This document shows positions 22,421 to 31,860 of a DNA stretch of 47,163 nucleotides, one piece after another. Within the stretch, counting starts at the first letter, position 1, and each line of letters starts with the position of its first letter. Under the pieces are notes generated by a model, which was not told where the DNA came from, did no database searches, and was given only the letters and a program-made list of their open reading frames with translations. Location of the stretch: positions 1-47,163 of the forward strand of contig JAHAZB010000080.1 of assembly GCA_018384175.1 (NCBI GenBank). The letters run 5' to 3'. Made by a program: the position numbers and the translations under genes. This stretch comes from Eubacteriales bacterium. GTDB taxonomy: Bacteria > Bacillota > Clostridia > UBA1381.

Positions 22421-22809
22421 ATCAGGGACAAAGCCTCTATAATAACAGACATAAGTTGTGATACTGCAGGAACTGTCAGAATAAGTACCGATACGCGTCC
22501 GGCGAGCTCGAGCTTTTGGGCAATAGCACTTTCACCTGCATCACGACAAAGAGCAGAGGTTATTTCGGTAAAATATGCGATGCCTATGACTTTTATGACG
22601 CTTTTGTAATACTCTGGTTCGATGTTTCCTGTCTCAAAAAGTGTGTAAAAGCTTGTAAATAGTGTTGATAAGCCGGATATCGTAAACCATGCCATGACGG
22701 AAGTTGCTGCAAGTGCGATGATTGCTGCAAATACAGGACTCCTGCCTTTTACAAGAATAACAAGAAAGGTTGATGTGATAGCTATTGCTGCTATTTTTGG
22801 GATATCCAT
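22417..22809 (-). CDS. spoIIIAD: Stage III sporulation protein AD
   Basis: 130 aa with four hydrophobic helices (IAAIAITSTFLVILVKG, VFAAIIALAATSVMAWFTI and two C-terminal). YKSVIKVIGIAYFTEITSAL is the conserved SpoIIIAC/AD segment, with CRDAGESAIAQKLELAGR after it. It is a small membrane protein of the SpoIIIA complex. It follows spoIIIAC by 2 nt and overlaps spoIIIAE. Confidence 0.94.
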   Translation of the reverse strand: MDIPKIAAIAITSTFLVILVKGRSPVFAAIIALAATSVMAWFTISGLSTLFTSFYTLFETGNIEPEYYKSVIKVIGIAYFTEITSALCRDAGESAIAQKLELAGRVSVLILTVPAVSQLMSVIIEALSLI

Positions 22810-22811
22810 TG

Positions 22812-23006
22812 TTAAAGGTCAAAAATCTGTTTAATAGAATCAAACAGATTTCCTATCTCCTCTGTCAGAATAAATAAAACAACAACCAGTCCGGCGATAG
22901 TAATCATCAATGCCTGCTCGTCTCTGCCTGAGCGGGATAGGAGTTGGCTGAGAACTGCAACAATTATACCAACGCCTGCAATCTGAAATATTAAATCTAT
23001 ATCCAT
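22812..23006 (-). CDS. spoIIIAC: Stage III sporulation protein AC
   Basis: 64 aa, the usual size, with two membrane helices (LIFQIAGVGIIVAVLSQLL and ALMITIAGLVVVLFILTE) joined by SRSGRDEQ, a typical SpoIIIAC loop. The reading frame is open further upstream into spoIIIAB, but the start MDIDLIF at 23006 is preceded by AGGAGAAAAGG and fits the family N-terminus. Confidence 0.94.
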   Translation of the reverse strand: MDIDLIFQIAGVGIIVAVLSQLLSRSGRDEQALMITIAGLVVVLFILTEEIGNLFDSIKQIFDL

Positions 23007-23017
23007 TTCCTTTTCTC

Positions 23018-23515
23018 CTAAAAAAGCAGTATAACTCCGAGTAGCCCAAACAGAATACCACAACTGCGGTATAGCTTGCCGCCTTTGTTGTAATTGTCTT
23101 TTGCTTCGGCTAACGAAAGTTCAAGAAGCTTTATTGTAGTGGTAATACAACGTTGCTGCTCGTCGCCGGCAAAATCGCCTATTGCACCAAGATTTTTAGC
23201 TGCCTTCAAATCATTTTCAGTAAGAGCCATATCATCGGCGTATTTCTTTAAGCTTCGAATGATGGCAGATTTTGTGCCAAGACGGAGCATCATAAAAGCT
23301 GCATCTGAAAAAACAGGCAAATTAAAATCCCGTGCGGCTTCGTTAAAAATACGCTCAAGCCGCATTTTTGAAAAGGAGATTTCTGCGCCGATTCGTTCTG
23401 TTGCGGCAATGAGTGCACTCAGGTTTTCGCAACGCTTTCTCATTCGCAATGACTTCATAAATCCGATGCTTATGCAGGAGGTGAGTATTACGGACGCGCC
23501 GATAATTTTAAGCAT
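23018..23515 (-). CDS. spoIIIAB: Stage III sporulation protein AB
   Basis: 165 aa. An N-terminal hydrophobic segment (IIGASVILTSCISIGFMK), a helical soluble part (LSALIAATERIGAEISFSKM, typical of the family) and a C-terminal hydrophobic stretch (GILFGLLGVILLF). The fold resembles GspF of type II secretion, giving the platform of the channel. It overlaps the end of spoIIIAA by 8 nt. Confidence 0.93.
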   Translation of the reverse strand: MLKIIGASVILTSCISIGFMKSLRMRKRCENLSALIAATERIGAEISFSKMRLERIFNEAARDFNLPVFSDAAFMMLRLGTKSAIIRSLKKYADDMALTENDLKAAKNLGAIGDFAGDEQQRCITTTIKLLELSLAEAKDNYNKGGKLYRSCGILFGLLGVILLF

Positions 23516-24410
23516 GATATACCTCCTTGATTTTGAAATTTTCGGAGAGTGTGATAATCAAATTGAAATGTGATACGATTTTAGAAAATGTTTTTTTTGA
23601 ATAAAGCTCGTCTCTTGATAAACAATGTGCAGTTGCGATAATTGCACAACCACAACCAAAAGCTTCTGAAATGGCTTCAATGTCTGCGTGTGTGCCGATT
23701 TCGTCGCAGGCAATAACATCGGGAGACATTGTACGTAAAAGCATATTTATACCGTCAGACTTCGATGTGCCGGAGAGTATGTCCGCATCTGCAATGTCCA
23801 TATAAGGCACACCGTCGTGGATAGCTGCTATTTCACATCTGCTGTCGCATACCCCGACCTTAAAGCCTTCGTACGACAGCATACGTACAATATCACGAAG
23901 AAGGCTTGTCTTTCCACACATGGGCGGTGAGATAATAAGTGTATTGTTTATATGATGTTCGTTGATAATATCATTTTTTATGTTATCGGAAATACCGATG
24001 TGCTCGTGTGCTATACGGTAATTCAGTGAAGAAATATCGTTAAGATTACGGAACTTGCCGTTCTTTGTTTCACCGCAAATGCCAATTCTATGTCCGCCTC
24101 GGATTGTTATGTATCCTTGCGAAAGCTCGTCCTCGTGAGCGTAGAGTGAAAACTCGAATGCGTTTTCAAGAATACGTGATATATCTTTACTGTTTGCTGT
24201 GTATGCTGTCTGCCTGTCCGATGTTTTTCCTCCATCTCTGCTAAGATAAGAGAACCCGTCTGTATAGTGCAGGATGATAGGCTTTGAACGTCTGATGCGT
24301 ATTTCGCATAAGTTCTCCTGCGGTACTGTCATGAGCTTTGATTTCAGTATAGTATGCAGGCAACTGAGGTATTCAGGAGAATTTAACTGTTTTTCAGATA
24401 GAATGTACAT
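23508..24410 (-). CDS. spoIIIAA: Stage III sporulation protein AA, ATPase
   Basis: 300 aa. Walker A is SPPMCGKTSLLRDI; Walker B is VIACDEIGTHADIEAI, the type found in secretion ATPases. GYITIRGGHRIGICGE in the middle is diagnostic for SpoIIIAA. It energises the SpoIIIA-SpoIIQ feeding tube in the mother cell and heads the eight-gene operon. The ATG at 24410 follows a GGAAG ribosome site. The family operon is driven by sigma-E; I could not find a convincing sigma-E promoter by eye. Confidence 0.96.
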   Translation of the reverse strand: MYILSEKQLNSPEYLSCLHTILKSKLMTVPQENLCEIRIRRSKPIILHYTDGFSYLSRDGGKTSDRQTAYTANSKDISRILENAFEFSLYAHEDELSQGYITIRGGHRIGICGETKNGKFRNLNDISSLNYRIAHEHIGISDNIKNDIINEHHINNTLIISPPMCGKTSLLRDIVRMLSYEGFKVGVCDSRCEIAAIHDGVPYMDIADADILSGTSKSDGINMLLRTMSPDVIACDEIGTHADIEAISEAFGCGCAIIATAHCLSRDELYSKKTFSKIVSHFNLIITLSENFKIKEVYHA

Positions 24411-24601
24411 TTGTTTACTTCCTTTCGTATGACCTTTGCTCTATACTATTCGTATTGGAGTGAAATTATGATAGAAAATTGAGGTGCTGACGTATGAATT
24501 AAATTTAGGATAAAAAATTTTCTTTTTTTTCAAAAAAGTATGTTAATTTTGTAAAAAGTGTGATATAATAATCTGAATAATGATAAAGTGGGGTGGATTA
24601 T
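24411..24601. other. Divergent intergenic region between spoIIIAA and yicC
   Basis: 190 nt. The plus strand carries an extended -10 (TGATATAAT, 24561-24569) for yicC without a good -35. On the minus strand CATACG occurs twice (about 24444 and 24497 region) but without well-spaced -35 elements, so the expected sigma-E promoter of spoIIIAA is unresolved. Confidence 0.5.
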
Positions 24602-25480
24602 GTGATAAAAAGTATGACCGGCTACGGCAGAAGTGAAGCTGTAATTGACGGAAAAAAGATATATTGCGAGATAAAATCGGTAAATCACAGATACAGCGAC
24701 TACTCTATTAAGGTACCGAGAAATCACGGGTTTTTAGAGGATAAAATCAAAAAGCTTGCGAGCGAGAAGATTTCCAGAGGTAAGGTTGATATCTATGTTG
24801 GAATCGAGTATTGTGAAACATCTGACAGAAAGATATACTTAAACAGCGAGCTTGCAAAAGAATATATAAGCGCTTTGAGTCAGCTACGTGATGAAATGTC
24901 GCTTCGTGATGATATTTCTGTAATGGGAGTTGCTCGTTTTCCTGATATATTCCGTGCGGAACGTCTTGAGGAGGACGAGGACAAGCTTTGGGAAGCAGTT
25001 AAAGAGGTTACAGGAAAAGCACTTGCTGAGTTTACTGCAATGCGTGAACGTGAGGGTGAGAGAATAGAAAAGGACCTTACAGCAAGAATTGAATATATGA
25101 GAAGTGTTGCTGCTAAGGTTGAGGAGCGTTCTCCTGAAACTGTGGAGGAATACAAAAATAAACTGTATTCAAAAATTGCTGAGGTTTTAGACGGCAGAGA
25201 AGTAGATGAGGCAAGAGTTCTGACAGAGGTTGCCATCTTTGCAGATAAGATTGCAGTAAATGAAGAAACGGTACGTCTTTGCAGTCATTTTGATGAATTC
25301 TATAAGATAATTTCAAGCGATGAACCAGCAGGCAGACGACTTGATTTTCTTATTCAGGAAATTAACAGGGAAATCAACACTACCGGCTCGAAGTCAAATG
25401 ATATAGAAATCTCACGTTATGTTGTTGAGCTTAAGGGTGAAACGGAGAAACTTCGTGAGCAGGTACAGAACATTGAATAA
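24602..25480 (+). CDS. yicC: YicC family endoribonuclease (DUF1732)
   Basis: 292 aa. The N-terminus IKSMTGYGRSEA is diagnostic, as are KSVNHRYSDYSIKVPR, SRGKVDIYVGIEY and the C-terminal RRLDFLIQEINREINTTGSK followed by SNDIEIS. YicC proteins are RNases affecting RNA turnover. The start is GTG at 24602 (family proteins begin IKSMTGYG), after GTGGGGTGG. In Clostridia it commonly heads the remA-gmk-rpoZ-priA block, as here. Confidence 0.95.
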   Translation: MIKSMTGYGRSEAVIDGKKIYCEIKSVNHRYSDYSIKVPRNHGFLEDKIKKLASEKISRGKVDIYVGIEYCETSDRKIYLNSELAKEYISALSQLRDEMSLRDDISVMGVARFPDIFRAERLEEDEDKLWEAVKEVTGKALAEFTAMREREGERIEKDLTARIEYMRSVAAKVEERSPETVEEYKNKLYSKIAEVLDGREVDEARVLTEVAIFADKIAVNEETVRLCSHFDEFYKIISSDEPAGRRLDFLIQEINREINTTGSKSNDIEISRYVVELKGETEKLREQVQNIE

Positions 25481-25492
25481 GGTGGTATACAT

Positions 25493-25753
25493 ATGAAGCT
25501 TATAAATATTGGCTTTGGAAATATGGTTGCATCGGGACGAGTGATAGCAGTAGTAAGTCCTGAATCTGCGCCGATTAAGAGAATTATCCGCGAAGCTGAA
25601 GATAAGGGTATGATGATAAATGCTACTTACGGAAGAAGAACACGAGCTGTATTGGTAACCGATTCAGGACATATAATACTCAGTGCGCTTCAGCCTGAAA
25701 CAGTTTCGCATAGATTTGAAGAAACGGAGGAGCTTCAGGAGAATTATGAATAA
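25493..25753 (+). CDS. remA: RemA-like regulator (DUF370)
   Basis: 86 aa. [40 protein letters not shown] and [20 protein letters not shown] are the conserved RemA blocks. In Bacillus RemA is a DNA-binding protein forming rings and activating biofilm matrix genes; the role in Clostridia is less clear. It starts 12 nt after yicC, and its stop overlaps gmk by 8 nt. Confidence 0.95.
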   Translation: MKLINIGFGNMVASGRVIAVVSPESAPIKRIIREAEDKGMMINATYGRRTRAVLVTDSGHIILSALQPETVSHRFEETEELQENYE

Positions 25754-26351
25754 GGGAGCATTGTTTGTAATATCCGGACCGTCAGGAACAGGAAAAGGTA
25801 CTGTATGTACCGAGCTTATAAACCGTGGTGATGTGTTTTTGTCGGTATCGGCGACAACACGAGATAAGAGAGCCGGTGAAACGGAGGGAGTAACCTACTA
25901 TTATACCGATAAGGCAAGATTTGAGGAGATGATTGCAGGCGGAGAGATGCTTGAGTGGGCAAACTATAACGGCAACTATTACGGAACACCTAAGGCGGCA
26001 GTTGAGAAGATGCTTGCAGAGGGCAGAAATGTAATTCTCGAAATTGAGCCTCAGGGAGCGCTTGCAGTAAAGGCAAAAATGCCGGAGGCTGTGCTGATAT
26101 TTATAATTCCTCCGTCAATTGAGGTATTAAAGAACAGATTGGTTGACAGAGGCAGAGAAAACGATGAGGAAATCGAGCAACGTCTTGCTGCTGCAATCTG
26201 GGAGATGGAACAGGCGGAAAAGTATAATTATATAATTGTAAATGACGTTTTAGCTGATTGCGTTGATGAAATATCAAACGTAATGGCAGGCGTAGTTGAT
26301 ATGAGAAATAAGGTATATGCGCTTCTTGAGGAAGCGAAAGAAAGGAAGTAG
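25746..26351 (+). CDS. gmk: Guanylate kinase
   Basis: 201 aa. The P-loop is [29 protein letters not shown] is the GMP-binding segment; [13 protein letters not shown]-type residues ([14 protein letters not shown]) and [11 protein letters not shown] follow. It phosphorylates GMP to GDP. The usual VDVQGA motif reads IEPQGA here, a mild variation. Start ATG at 25746 lies after AGGAG and overlaps remA; upstream frame extension is ignored. Confidence 0.96.
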   Translation: MNKGALFVISGPSGTGKGTVCTELINRGDVFLSVSATTRDKRAGETEGVTYYYTDKARFEEMIAGGEMLEWANYNGNYYGTPKAAVEKMLAEGRNVILEIEPQGALAVKAKMPEAVLIFIIPPSIEVLKNRLVDRGRENDEEIEQRLAAAIWEMEQAEKYNYIIVNDVLADCVDEISNVMAGVVDMRNKVYALLEEAKERK

Positions 26352-26356
26352 TAAAA

Positions 26357-26587
26357 ATGATTATTAAACCGGGAATCAGTACACTTGAAAAATGCGTTGA
26401 CGATGGCTGCAGATATGTATTGGTAACAATGGCAGCAAAGCGTGCAAGAATGATTGGCGAAAGTGGAGAAGGACTTGTTGAGGCAGACTCTAAAAAGGCT
26501 GTTTCTGTTGCAGTTGCTGAAATTGCTGCAGGCAAGATTGGTTATACCAAAGTAAAAGAAGAAGCGCCTAAAACAGAAGAGGAATAA
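26357..26587 (+). CDS. rpoZ: RNA polymerase omega subunit
   Basis: 76 aa. RYVLVTMAAKRARMIGES followed by KKAVSVAVAEIAAGKI is the omega signature helix region. It supports RNA polymerase assembly. It starts 5 nt after gmk and shares one base with the priA start. The gene coaBC, which often sits between rpoZ and priA in Firmicutes, is absent. Confidence 0.93.
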   Translation: MIIKPGISTLEKCVDDGCRYVLVTMAAKRARMIGESGEGLVEADSKKAVSVAVAEIAAGKIGYTKVKEEAPKTEEE

Positions 26588-28989
26588 TGGTTGTCAAGGT
26601 AATAGTCAATCATGGCACACGTGCGCCGGATAAGCTTTATGACTATTTTGTTCCGGAAGAAATAGAGGACAAAATCAGTATCGGAAGCAGGCTCAAGGTG
26701 CCGTTTGGCGCCAAAAACCGTGAAGTTGAGGCATATGTTTTCGGAATTAAAATGAAATCAAATGCCCGAAGATTAAAAGCAGTAACGGAAGTCTATGACC
26801 GCGCATTTGACGAAAAGATGCTACCACTTATCGAATGGATGAGGGACAGTCTTGTTTGCACATATATAGATATCATAAAGGTGATTGTTCCGAGAGGTAG
26901 TATCAATAAGCCTGACGAATTGATTGGGATTGCAACAGAAAGTTGTGATGAAGTATCTGAAGCATTAAAAAAACATGGCGGTGAGCTAGAAATAAATGAG
27001 CTTTTGTCATGTTTTGATACAGATATGTCTCAGAAGATAAACGACCTTGTACGAAAAGGTATCTTAAAACGTACTTACAGGGATAGATACGATGTTAAAA
27101 GTGCAAAGGTAAGAGTTGCATATTCTGTTGTTGAACCGGATATGGTTGCTGATGTGATTAAATCGCTTCAAAACCGTGCGCCTGTTCAGGCGAAAATGCT
27201 TGATATTCTGTCTTCAACAACAAGGGTTTCTCTTGCCGATTTGGTGCGTTTCTCTGATGGGAATTATGGTGCATTGCGTGCTTTGGAGAAAAAAGGGTAT
27301 ATTAAATGTACCGATGTTCAGGTCTTCAGAAATCCTGTAAGACAGGAACAGTGTGATGAAAAGAAGATACTTACACCTGAACAGCAAACTGCATTTAACA
27401 GAATAAGCGAAAGCTTGGGAAATGGTTTTTATGAGTTTTTGTTGCACGGTGTAACCGGCTCTGGTAAAACAGAGGTGTTTTTGCACGCTATAGACCAATG
27501 TATCGAGAACGGTAAAAAAGCAATTATGCTTGTTCCTGAGATATCACTTACACCACAGATGGTGTCAAGATTTTCTGCACGTTTTGGTGAAAGGATAGCA
27601 GTATTTCACAGCGGTCTTTCAATGGGTGAAAAATATGACGAATGGTGCCGAATAAGAGATGGGAAGGCTGATATTGTTATCGGAGCAAGGTCGGCTGTGT
27701 TTGCACCGTTTGACGATATAGGAATGATAATAATTGACGAGGAGCATGAGCAAAGCTACAAATCGGAAATGCAACCGAGATATAATACTCACGAGGTTGC
27801 CAGATTTCGTGCAAAACAGCACAGTGCAATTCTTGTGCTTGCATCTGCTACTCCAAAGATTGAAAGCTATTACGACGCATTGAACGGAAAGAAAGAGCTT
27901 CTGACCATAAATAACAGAGTCAACGACAGTAAAATGCCTGGTGTTGAAATAGTTGATATGCGTGATGAGCTTGCAAAGGGTAACCGTTCAATATTGTCGG
28001 TTAAGCTAAGGGAAGAAATTGAAGAAAATATAAAACGTAAGGAGCAGACTATACTGCTTCTTAACCGCAGAGGGTTTTCGACGTTTGTCTCGTGTCGCAG
28101 CTGTGGCTACGTGGCACAATGTCCTAATTGCAGTATATCGCTCACCTATCATAAGTTCAGCGATACTTTAAGATGCCATTACTGCGGTCATACAATACCA
28201 AATTATACAACCTGTCCCTCGTGTAACAGCTCGTACATTCGTTATTTTGGCGGTGGTACACAAAAGGTTGAGGAGGAAATCTTCAAGCTTTTTCCGGATG
28301 CTACCGTTATGCGTATGGATAATGATACTACAAGTGGTAAGGGTGGACACGAGCGGATTCTGTCGGAATTTGAACAAACTAAGGCTGATATTCTGATAGG
28401 AACACAGATGGTGGCAAAAGGTCTTGATTTTCCGAATGTAACACTTGTTGGTGTGATTTCGGCAGATACTTCGCTGTTTGCGGACGATTTTCATGCTGCC
28501 GAGAGAACGTTTGACCTTTTAGAACAGGTTACCGGCAGAGCAGGAAGAGCGGATAAGGTAGGCAGAGCGGTTATACAGACATATTCGCCTGAGAATCCGG
28601 CTGTTGTGCTGGCGGCAAAGCATGATTACAGAGCTTTCTTTGACGGCGAAATCAAAGTCAGAGAAGCAATGAATTATCCGCCCTATTGCGATATTGCAAG
28701 CGTTAGTTTTTCGGGCCCTGACGAAAGAACGGTATCCGAATGTGCAAAAAGATTTGCCAGAGTTCTTTCCGATAATCCGGAGATAAAAGAGAAGGTACGT
28801 ATTATAGGGCCTATAAGAGCGGCTGTTGCAAAGATACAGAATAAGTATCGTTGGCAGCTTATTATAAAAATGAGGCGCGGTTCAAATATTACACCGTACC
28901 TTGCGGAAGCTAATGAGCATTGCCGCAAAAATAAGAATTATGAAACAGTTATTATTGTAACAGATAAAAATCCAAATACAATTTTTTGA
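26587..28989 (+). CDS. priA: Primosomal protein N', replication restart helicase
   Basis: 800 aa. Order of parts: N-terminal 3'-DNA-end-binding domain, helicase motif I GVTGSGKTEVFLHAI, motif II DEEHEQSYK, a Zn-binding region with four CxxC pairs (CRSCG, CPNC, CHYCG, CPSC), then GTQMVAKGLDFPNV and EQVTGRAGRADK (motifs V and VI). It reloads the replicative helicase at stalled forks. The ATG overlaps the rpoZ stop (TAATG), so translation is coupled. Confidence 0.97.
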   Translation: MVVKVIVNHGTRAPDKLYDYFVPEEIEDKISIGSRLKVPFGAKNREVEAYVFGIKMKSNARRLKAVTEVYDRAFDEKMLPLIEWMRDSLVCTYIDIIKVIVPRGSINKPDELIGIATESCDEVSEALKKHGGELEINELLSCFDTDMSQKINDLVRKGILKRTYRDRYDVKSAKVRVAYSVVEPDMVADVIKSLQNRAPVQAKMLDILSSTTRVSLADLVRFSDGNYGALRALEKKGYIKCTDVQVFRNPVRQEQCDEKKILTPEQQTAFNRISESLGNGFYEFLLHGVTGSGKTEVFLHAIDQCIENGKKAIMLVPEISLTPQMVSRFSARFGERIAVFHSGLSMGEKYDEWCRIRDGKADIVIGARSAVFAPFDDIGMIIIDEEHEQSYKSEMQPRYNTHEVARFRAKQHSAILVLASATPKIESYYDALNGKKELLTINNRVNDSKMPGVEIVDMRDELAKGNRSILSVKLREEIEENIKRKEQTILLLNRRGFSTFVSCRSCGYVAQCPNCSISLTYHKFSDTLRCHYCGHTIPNYTTCPSCNSSYIRYFGGGTQKVEEEIFKLFPDATVMRMDNDTTSGKGGHERILSEFEQTKADILIGTQMVAKGLDFPNVTLVGVISADTSLFADDFHAAERTFDLLEQVTGRAGRADKVGRAVIQTYSPENPAVVLAAKHDYRAFFDGEIKVREAMNYPPYCDIASVSFSGPDERTVSECAKRFARVLSDNPEIKEKVRIIGPIRAAVAKIQNKYRWQLIIKMRRGSNITPYLAEANEHCRKNKNYETVIIVTDKNPNTIF

Positions 28990-29004
28990 AGGAGGATACA
29001 ACTG

Positions 29005-29454
29005 ATGGCACTTCGCGAAATCAGGAAAAAAGGTGATGAAATACTTGAGAAGGTTTGCAAGGAGGTAAAGGTTTTTGATGAAAGATTGTGGATTCTTCTT
29101 GATGATATGTATGATACAATGACCGATAGCGATGGTGTCGGACTTGCAGCACCTCAGGTAGGTATATTAAAGAGAGTTGCTGTAATAGATATCGGGGAGG
29201 GTAAAATTGAGCTTATAAACCCTGTAATAGTATCCGAAGAAGGTACGCAAAACGGTTCTGAGGGCTGTCTTAGTGTGCCGGGCGTTTACGGTGAGGTTGA
29301 AAGACCGCAAAAGGTTACTGTTGAAGCACAGGACAGAAACGGCAATAAGTTTACAGTAACAGGAGAAGACTTGCTTGCAAGAGCACTTTGCCACGAAATT
29401 GAGCATATGGACGGAAAACTTTTCCTTGAAAGAGTTACCGAATTTTTGGAGTAG
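29005..29454 (+). CDS. def: Peptide deformylase
   Basis: 149 aa. All three motifs are present: GVGLAAPQVG, EGCLSVPG (metal Cys) and CHEIEHMDG (HExxH). It removes the N-formyl group from nascent proteins. Ribosome site AAGGAGGA, ATG at 29005. It precedes fmt, the enzyme adding the formyl group, with 12 nt between. Confidence 0.97.
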   Translation: MALREIRKKGDEILEKVCKEVKVFDERLWILLDDMYDTMTDSDGVGLAAPQVGILKRVAVIDIGEGKIELINPVIVSEEGTQNGSEGCLSVPGVYGEVERPQKVTVEAQDRNGNKFTVTGEDLLARALCHEIEHMDGKLFLERVTEFLE

Positions 29455-29466
29455 GAGCTGATTTGG

Positions 29467-30384
29467 TTGAGAATACTGTTTATGGGAACACCAGATATCG
29501 CGGCAGGCTGTATGGAAAAGCTGATAAATGAGGGCTTTAATATAGTCGGTGCGGTAACGAGGGTTGATAAGCCAAAAGGCAGGGGACACAAGCTTGTGCC
29601 GACAGAGGTAAAGGCGGCTGCAATGAAATACGACATACCGGTTTATCAGCCTGAAACACTAAAAAATGGTGAGCTTTTGCCGGTGTTGGAGGAATTGAAG
29701 CCGGACATTATTGTAGTTGTTGCGTATGGAAGAATACTGCCGGAGTATGTGCTTAAATATCCGAAATATGGATGTATAAATATGCACGCATCAAAGCTAC
29801 CAAAGTACCGTGGAGCAGCGCCGATTCAAAGAGCAGTCATAGACGGGGAGACGGAGACGGCTGCAACGGTTATGCTTATGGACGAAGGTCTTGATACGGG
29901 TGATATACTTTTGGAAAAGATTATCAAAATAGGTGAGAATGAGACCTCGGGTGAATTGTTTGACAGAATGACTCAGGAGGGCGGAGAAGTTTTGTGCGAA
30001 GCTCTTAGAAATTTTGACAGCATAGTGCCAAGAAAGCAGGTCGGTGAGCTAATTTACGCACATATGATTACCAAAGAAGATGCACATATAGACTGGTCTA
30101 TGAGTGCAAAAGACGTATGTAATCTAATCCGCGGAATGAACCCGTATCCGCTTGCTTATACTTACTATAAAGAGGAAGCGGTAAAGATAGTATCTGCAAT
30201 GCCGGTTCCCTGTGATAAGGGTGATATTGGCGAGATATTGTCGGTTGGTGCAGAGGGAATGCTTGTTAAGGCCGCTGATGGTGCGGTGATGGTAAATGAA
30301 GTGCGTTTTCCAGGTAAAAAGACGATGAAGGTAGAGGAATATATAAGGGGAAATAATATAGAAACAGGAACTGTTTTGAAGTAA
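29467..30384 (+). CDS. fmt: Methionyl-tRNA formyltransferase
   Basis: 305 aa. RILFMGTPDIAAGCMEKLI, the formyl-THF site with INMHASKLPKYRGAAPIQRA (catalytic Asn and His) and GLDTGDIL (catalytic Asp) identify it. The C-terminal OB-like domain is complete. The start is TTG at 29467, 9 nt after GGAG; no ATG upstream gives the conserved N-terminus. Immediately after its stop is another ribosome site (AAGGAGA) and ATG, followed at once by the left side of an IS110 element. Confidence 0.96.
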   Translation: MRILFMGTPDIAAGCMEKLINEGFNIVGAVTRVDKPKGRGHKLVPTEVKAAAMKYDIPVYQPETLKNGELLPVLEELKPDIIVVVAYGRILPEYVLKYPKYGCINMHASKLPKYRGAAPIQRAVIDGETETAATVMLMDEGLDTGDILLEKIIKIGENETSGELFDRMTQEGGEVLCEALRNFDSIVPRKQVGELIYAHMITKEDAHIDWSMSAKDVCNLIRGMNPYPLAYTYYKEEAVKIVSAMPVPCDKGDIGEILSVGAEGMLVKAADGAVMVNEVRFPGKKTMKVEEYIRGNNIETGTVLK

Positions 30385-30464
30385 GGAGACCAACTATGAT
30401 TTGTCAATAGAGAAATGAAAACTTTTCAAATAGTTTTGTATAGCTAAAAAAGTGTATAGCAAAC

Positions 30465-30488
30465 AAAGCATTGTTAAAAATGCTTTTT
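30465..30488 (+). terminator. Hairpin terminator between fmt and the IS110 transposase
   Basis: AAAGCATT (30465-30472) pairs with AATGCTTT (30479-30486), loop of 6 nt, followed by T to 30488. It can end fmt-operon transcripts that enter the element, and possibly the transposase transcript from the other side. Confidence 0.7.
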
Positions 30489-30515
30489 GAAAACTAAATA
30501 TAGTTAAGGTAAGAC

Positions 30516-31679
30516 TTAGGCTAAGTTGAACTCAACATTATCAGTCATCATTTTATGAATGACACGAACCAGCTTATGTGCTACATGACCTAATGCAGCA
30601 TAGTGACGGCGACCTTGTGATATTTTTAAGTCATAATAATCTTTGAAAGTATCATTAACTAAGGTTGTCTGCCAAGCAGCATTTATCAATGCATATCGTA
30701 GCAGTTTAGAACCTCTTTTAGACATTCTAGTTTTAGCTGCTGTGAAATTGCCTGATTGATAAACAGACGGGTCAAGACCTGCATACGCAAGCAGTTGGCA
30801 AGGTTTTTTGAAACGGGATATATCACCGATTTCACCGATAATCATAGCACCGTTTAAAGAACCAATGCCCGGTATTGTTTTGATAACCGAATCAAGCTTA
30901 TCCATAATTGCATTAATATTCTCGTCAATTTCGTTTAATTGCTGAGTAAATAATTCAATTTGAGAAATAGCTTGAAATATCTGCAAAGATATGGTATCAT
31001 TTTTAATACCGACAGATTGCGATGCAAGCTCTTTTAAAAGTACAGCATTAGACTGGTTAAAGTGTCCCTTAGAGGACTTGTAGAGAAGGTTCGTAAGCCT
31101 TGTGAGATGCATTTTCGCAATCTTGTCGGGATTTGGTTCTGTTTTGAGTAGTTCATAACAAGCCTTTCCGTGAATACCGGACTTGAAAAAGTACTGTAAT
31201 TCAGGGAATAACAAATCCACATAAGTAACAAGTTGAATTTTAACCTTTGTCCTTGCCTTCATAAGTTTTTGACGGAAGCGACAGAGGTTTTTTAATTGCA
31301 GAGAATCATAATCACGCTCGGAAAACAGACGATATTGATTCATAATCAAAGCCTTAATGATGAGGTATGTATCGACAGAATCGGTTTTGGTCTTTCTGAT
31401 GTTGGTTTTTCTGAGAGTAGAAGTTTGTATAGGATTAATGATACAAACATTGAAAGCTCTTGAATACAGAAAACAGGTAAGGTTCTCGGCGTAATGAGCA
31501 GTGGATTCCATTCCAATCAGGATTTCTTCTTTTGGAAATTCTGCGAGATTGTCAAGCAGTAATTGAAAACCTGTGTGATTGTTAGAGAAAGGAAACGGAC
31601 TAACAAGGATTTCACCATCAGAATTCATAACTGCAGCATAGTGTGTTTGCTTGGCAACATCAATGCCAACATAATACAT
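30516..31679 (-). CDS. IS110 family transposase (DEDD recombinase)
   Basis: 387 aa. N-terminal DEDD domain: YYVGIDVAKQTHYAAVMNSD (first Asp), GMESTAHYAENL (Glu), and KTDSVDTYLIIKAL (the paired Asp). C-terminal Transposase_20 domain: TIPGIGSLNGAMIIGEIGDI, KPCQLLAYAGLDPSVYQSG and RMSKRGSKLLRYALINAAW, with the catalytic Ser in the last. Length and motifs are intact, so it could be active. ATG at 31679 lies 9 nt after AAAGGAG; an in-frame upstream extension to 31736 is less likely. These enzymes use a bridge RNA from the element's own non-coding end. Confidence 0.95.
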   Translation of the reverse strand: MYYVGIDVAKQTHYAAVMNSDGEILVSPFPFSNNHTGFQLLLDNLAEFPKEEILIGMESTAHYAENLTCFLYSRAFNVCIINPIQTSTLRKTNIRKTKTDSVDTYLIIKALIMNQYRLFSERDYDSLQLKNLCRFRQKLMKARTKVKIQLVTYVDLLFPELQYFFKSGIHGKACYELLKTEPNPDKIAKMHLTRLTNLLYKSSKGHFNQSNAVLLKELASQSVGIKNDTISLQIFQAISQIELFTQQLNEIDENINAIMDKLDSVIKTIPGIGSLNGAMIIGEIGDISRFKKPCQLLAYAGLDPSVYQSGNFTAAKTRMSKRGSKLLRYALINAAWQTTLVNDTFKDYYDLKISQGRRHYAALGHVAHKLVRVIHKMMTDNVEFNLA

Positions 31680-31694
31680 TAAAATCAACTCCTT

Positions 31695-31860
31695 TGTAAG
31701 TTTACACTGTGTTTGTCCACTTAGTTTTATCATCATAAACTTGCGGGAAATGAAAGTTCAAAGACTTATCCAACTATAAATAATTTAGATAAAACTGTGG
31801 CAATACACTCCTTAAAATAGTCAAAGCTATAAATTGTTATAAAAAGTCCACAGTGTTTTA
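31695..31860 (-). ncRNA. Candidate bridge RNA region of the IS110 element
   Basis: The 185-nt non-coding stretch upstream of the transposase, on the same strand, is where IS110-group elements encode their bridge RNA. An extended -10, TGATATAAT, lies just upstream (31872-31864). The RNA would open with a stem of 31848-31860 and 31790-31800 (11 pairs with a 2-nt bulge) around a 47-nt AT-rich loop, then a smaller hairpin (AACTT/AAGTT near 31740-31760). This matches the two-loop layout in outline only; guides were not assigned. The 3' limit is unknown. Confidence 0.4.

Noticed and set aside
24411-24530. CATACG sequences upstream of spoIIIAA as a sigma-E promoter
   Set aside because: One is too close to the ribosome site and the other lacks a matching -35 at the right distance.
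30396-30410. ATG after fmt as the start of a functional gene
   Set aside because: The frame closes after four codons at the IS110 element; kept only as a possible sign of a disrupted gene.
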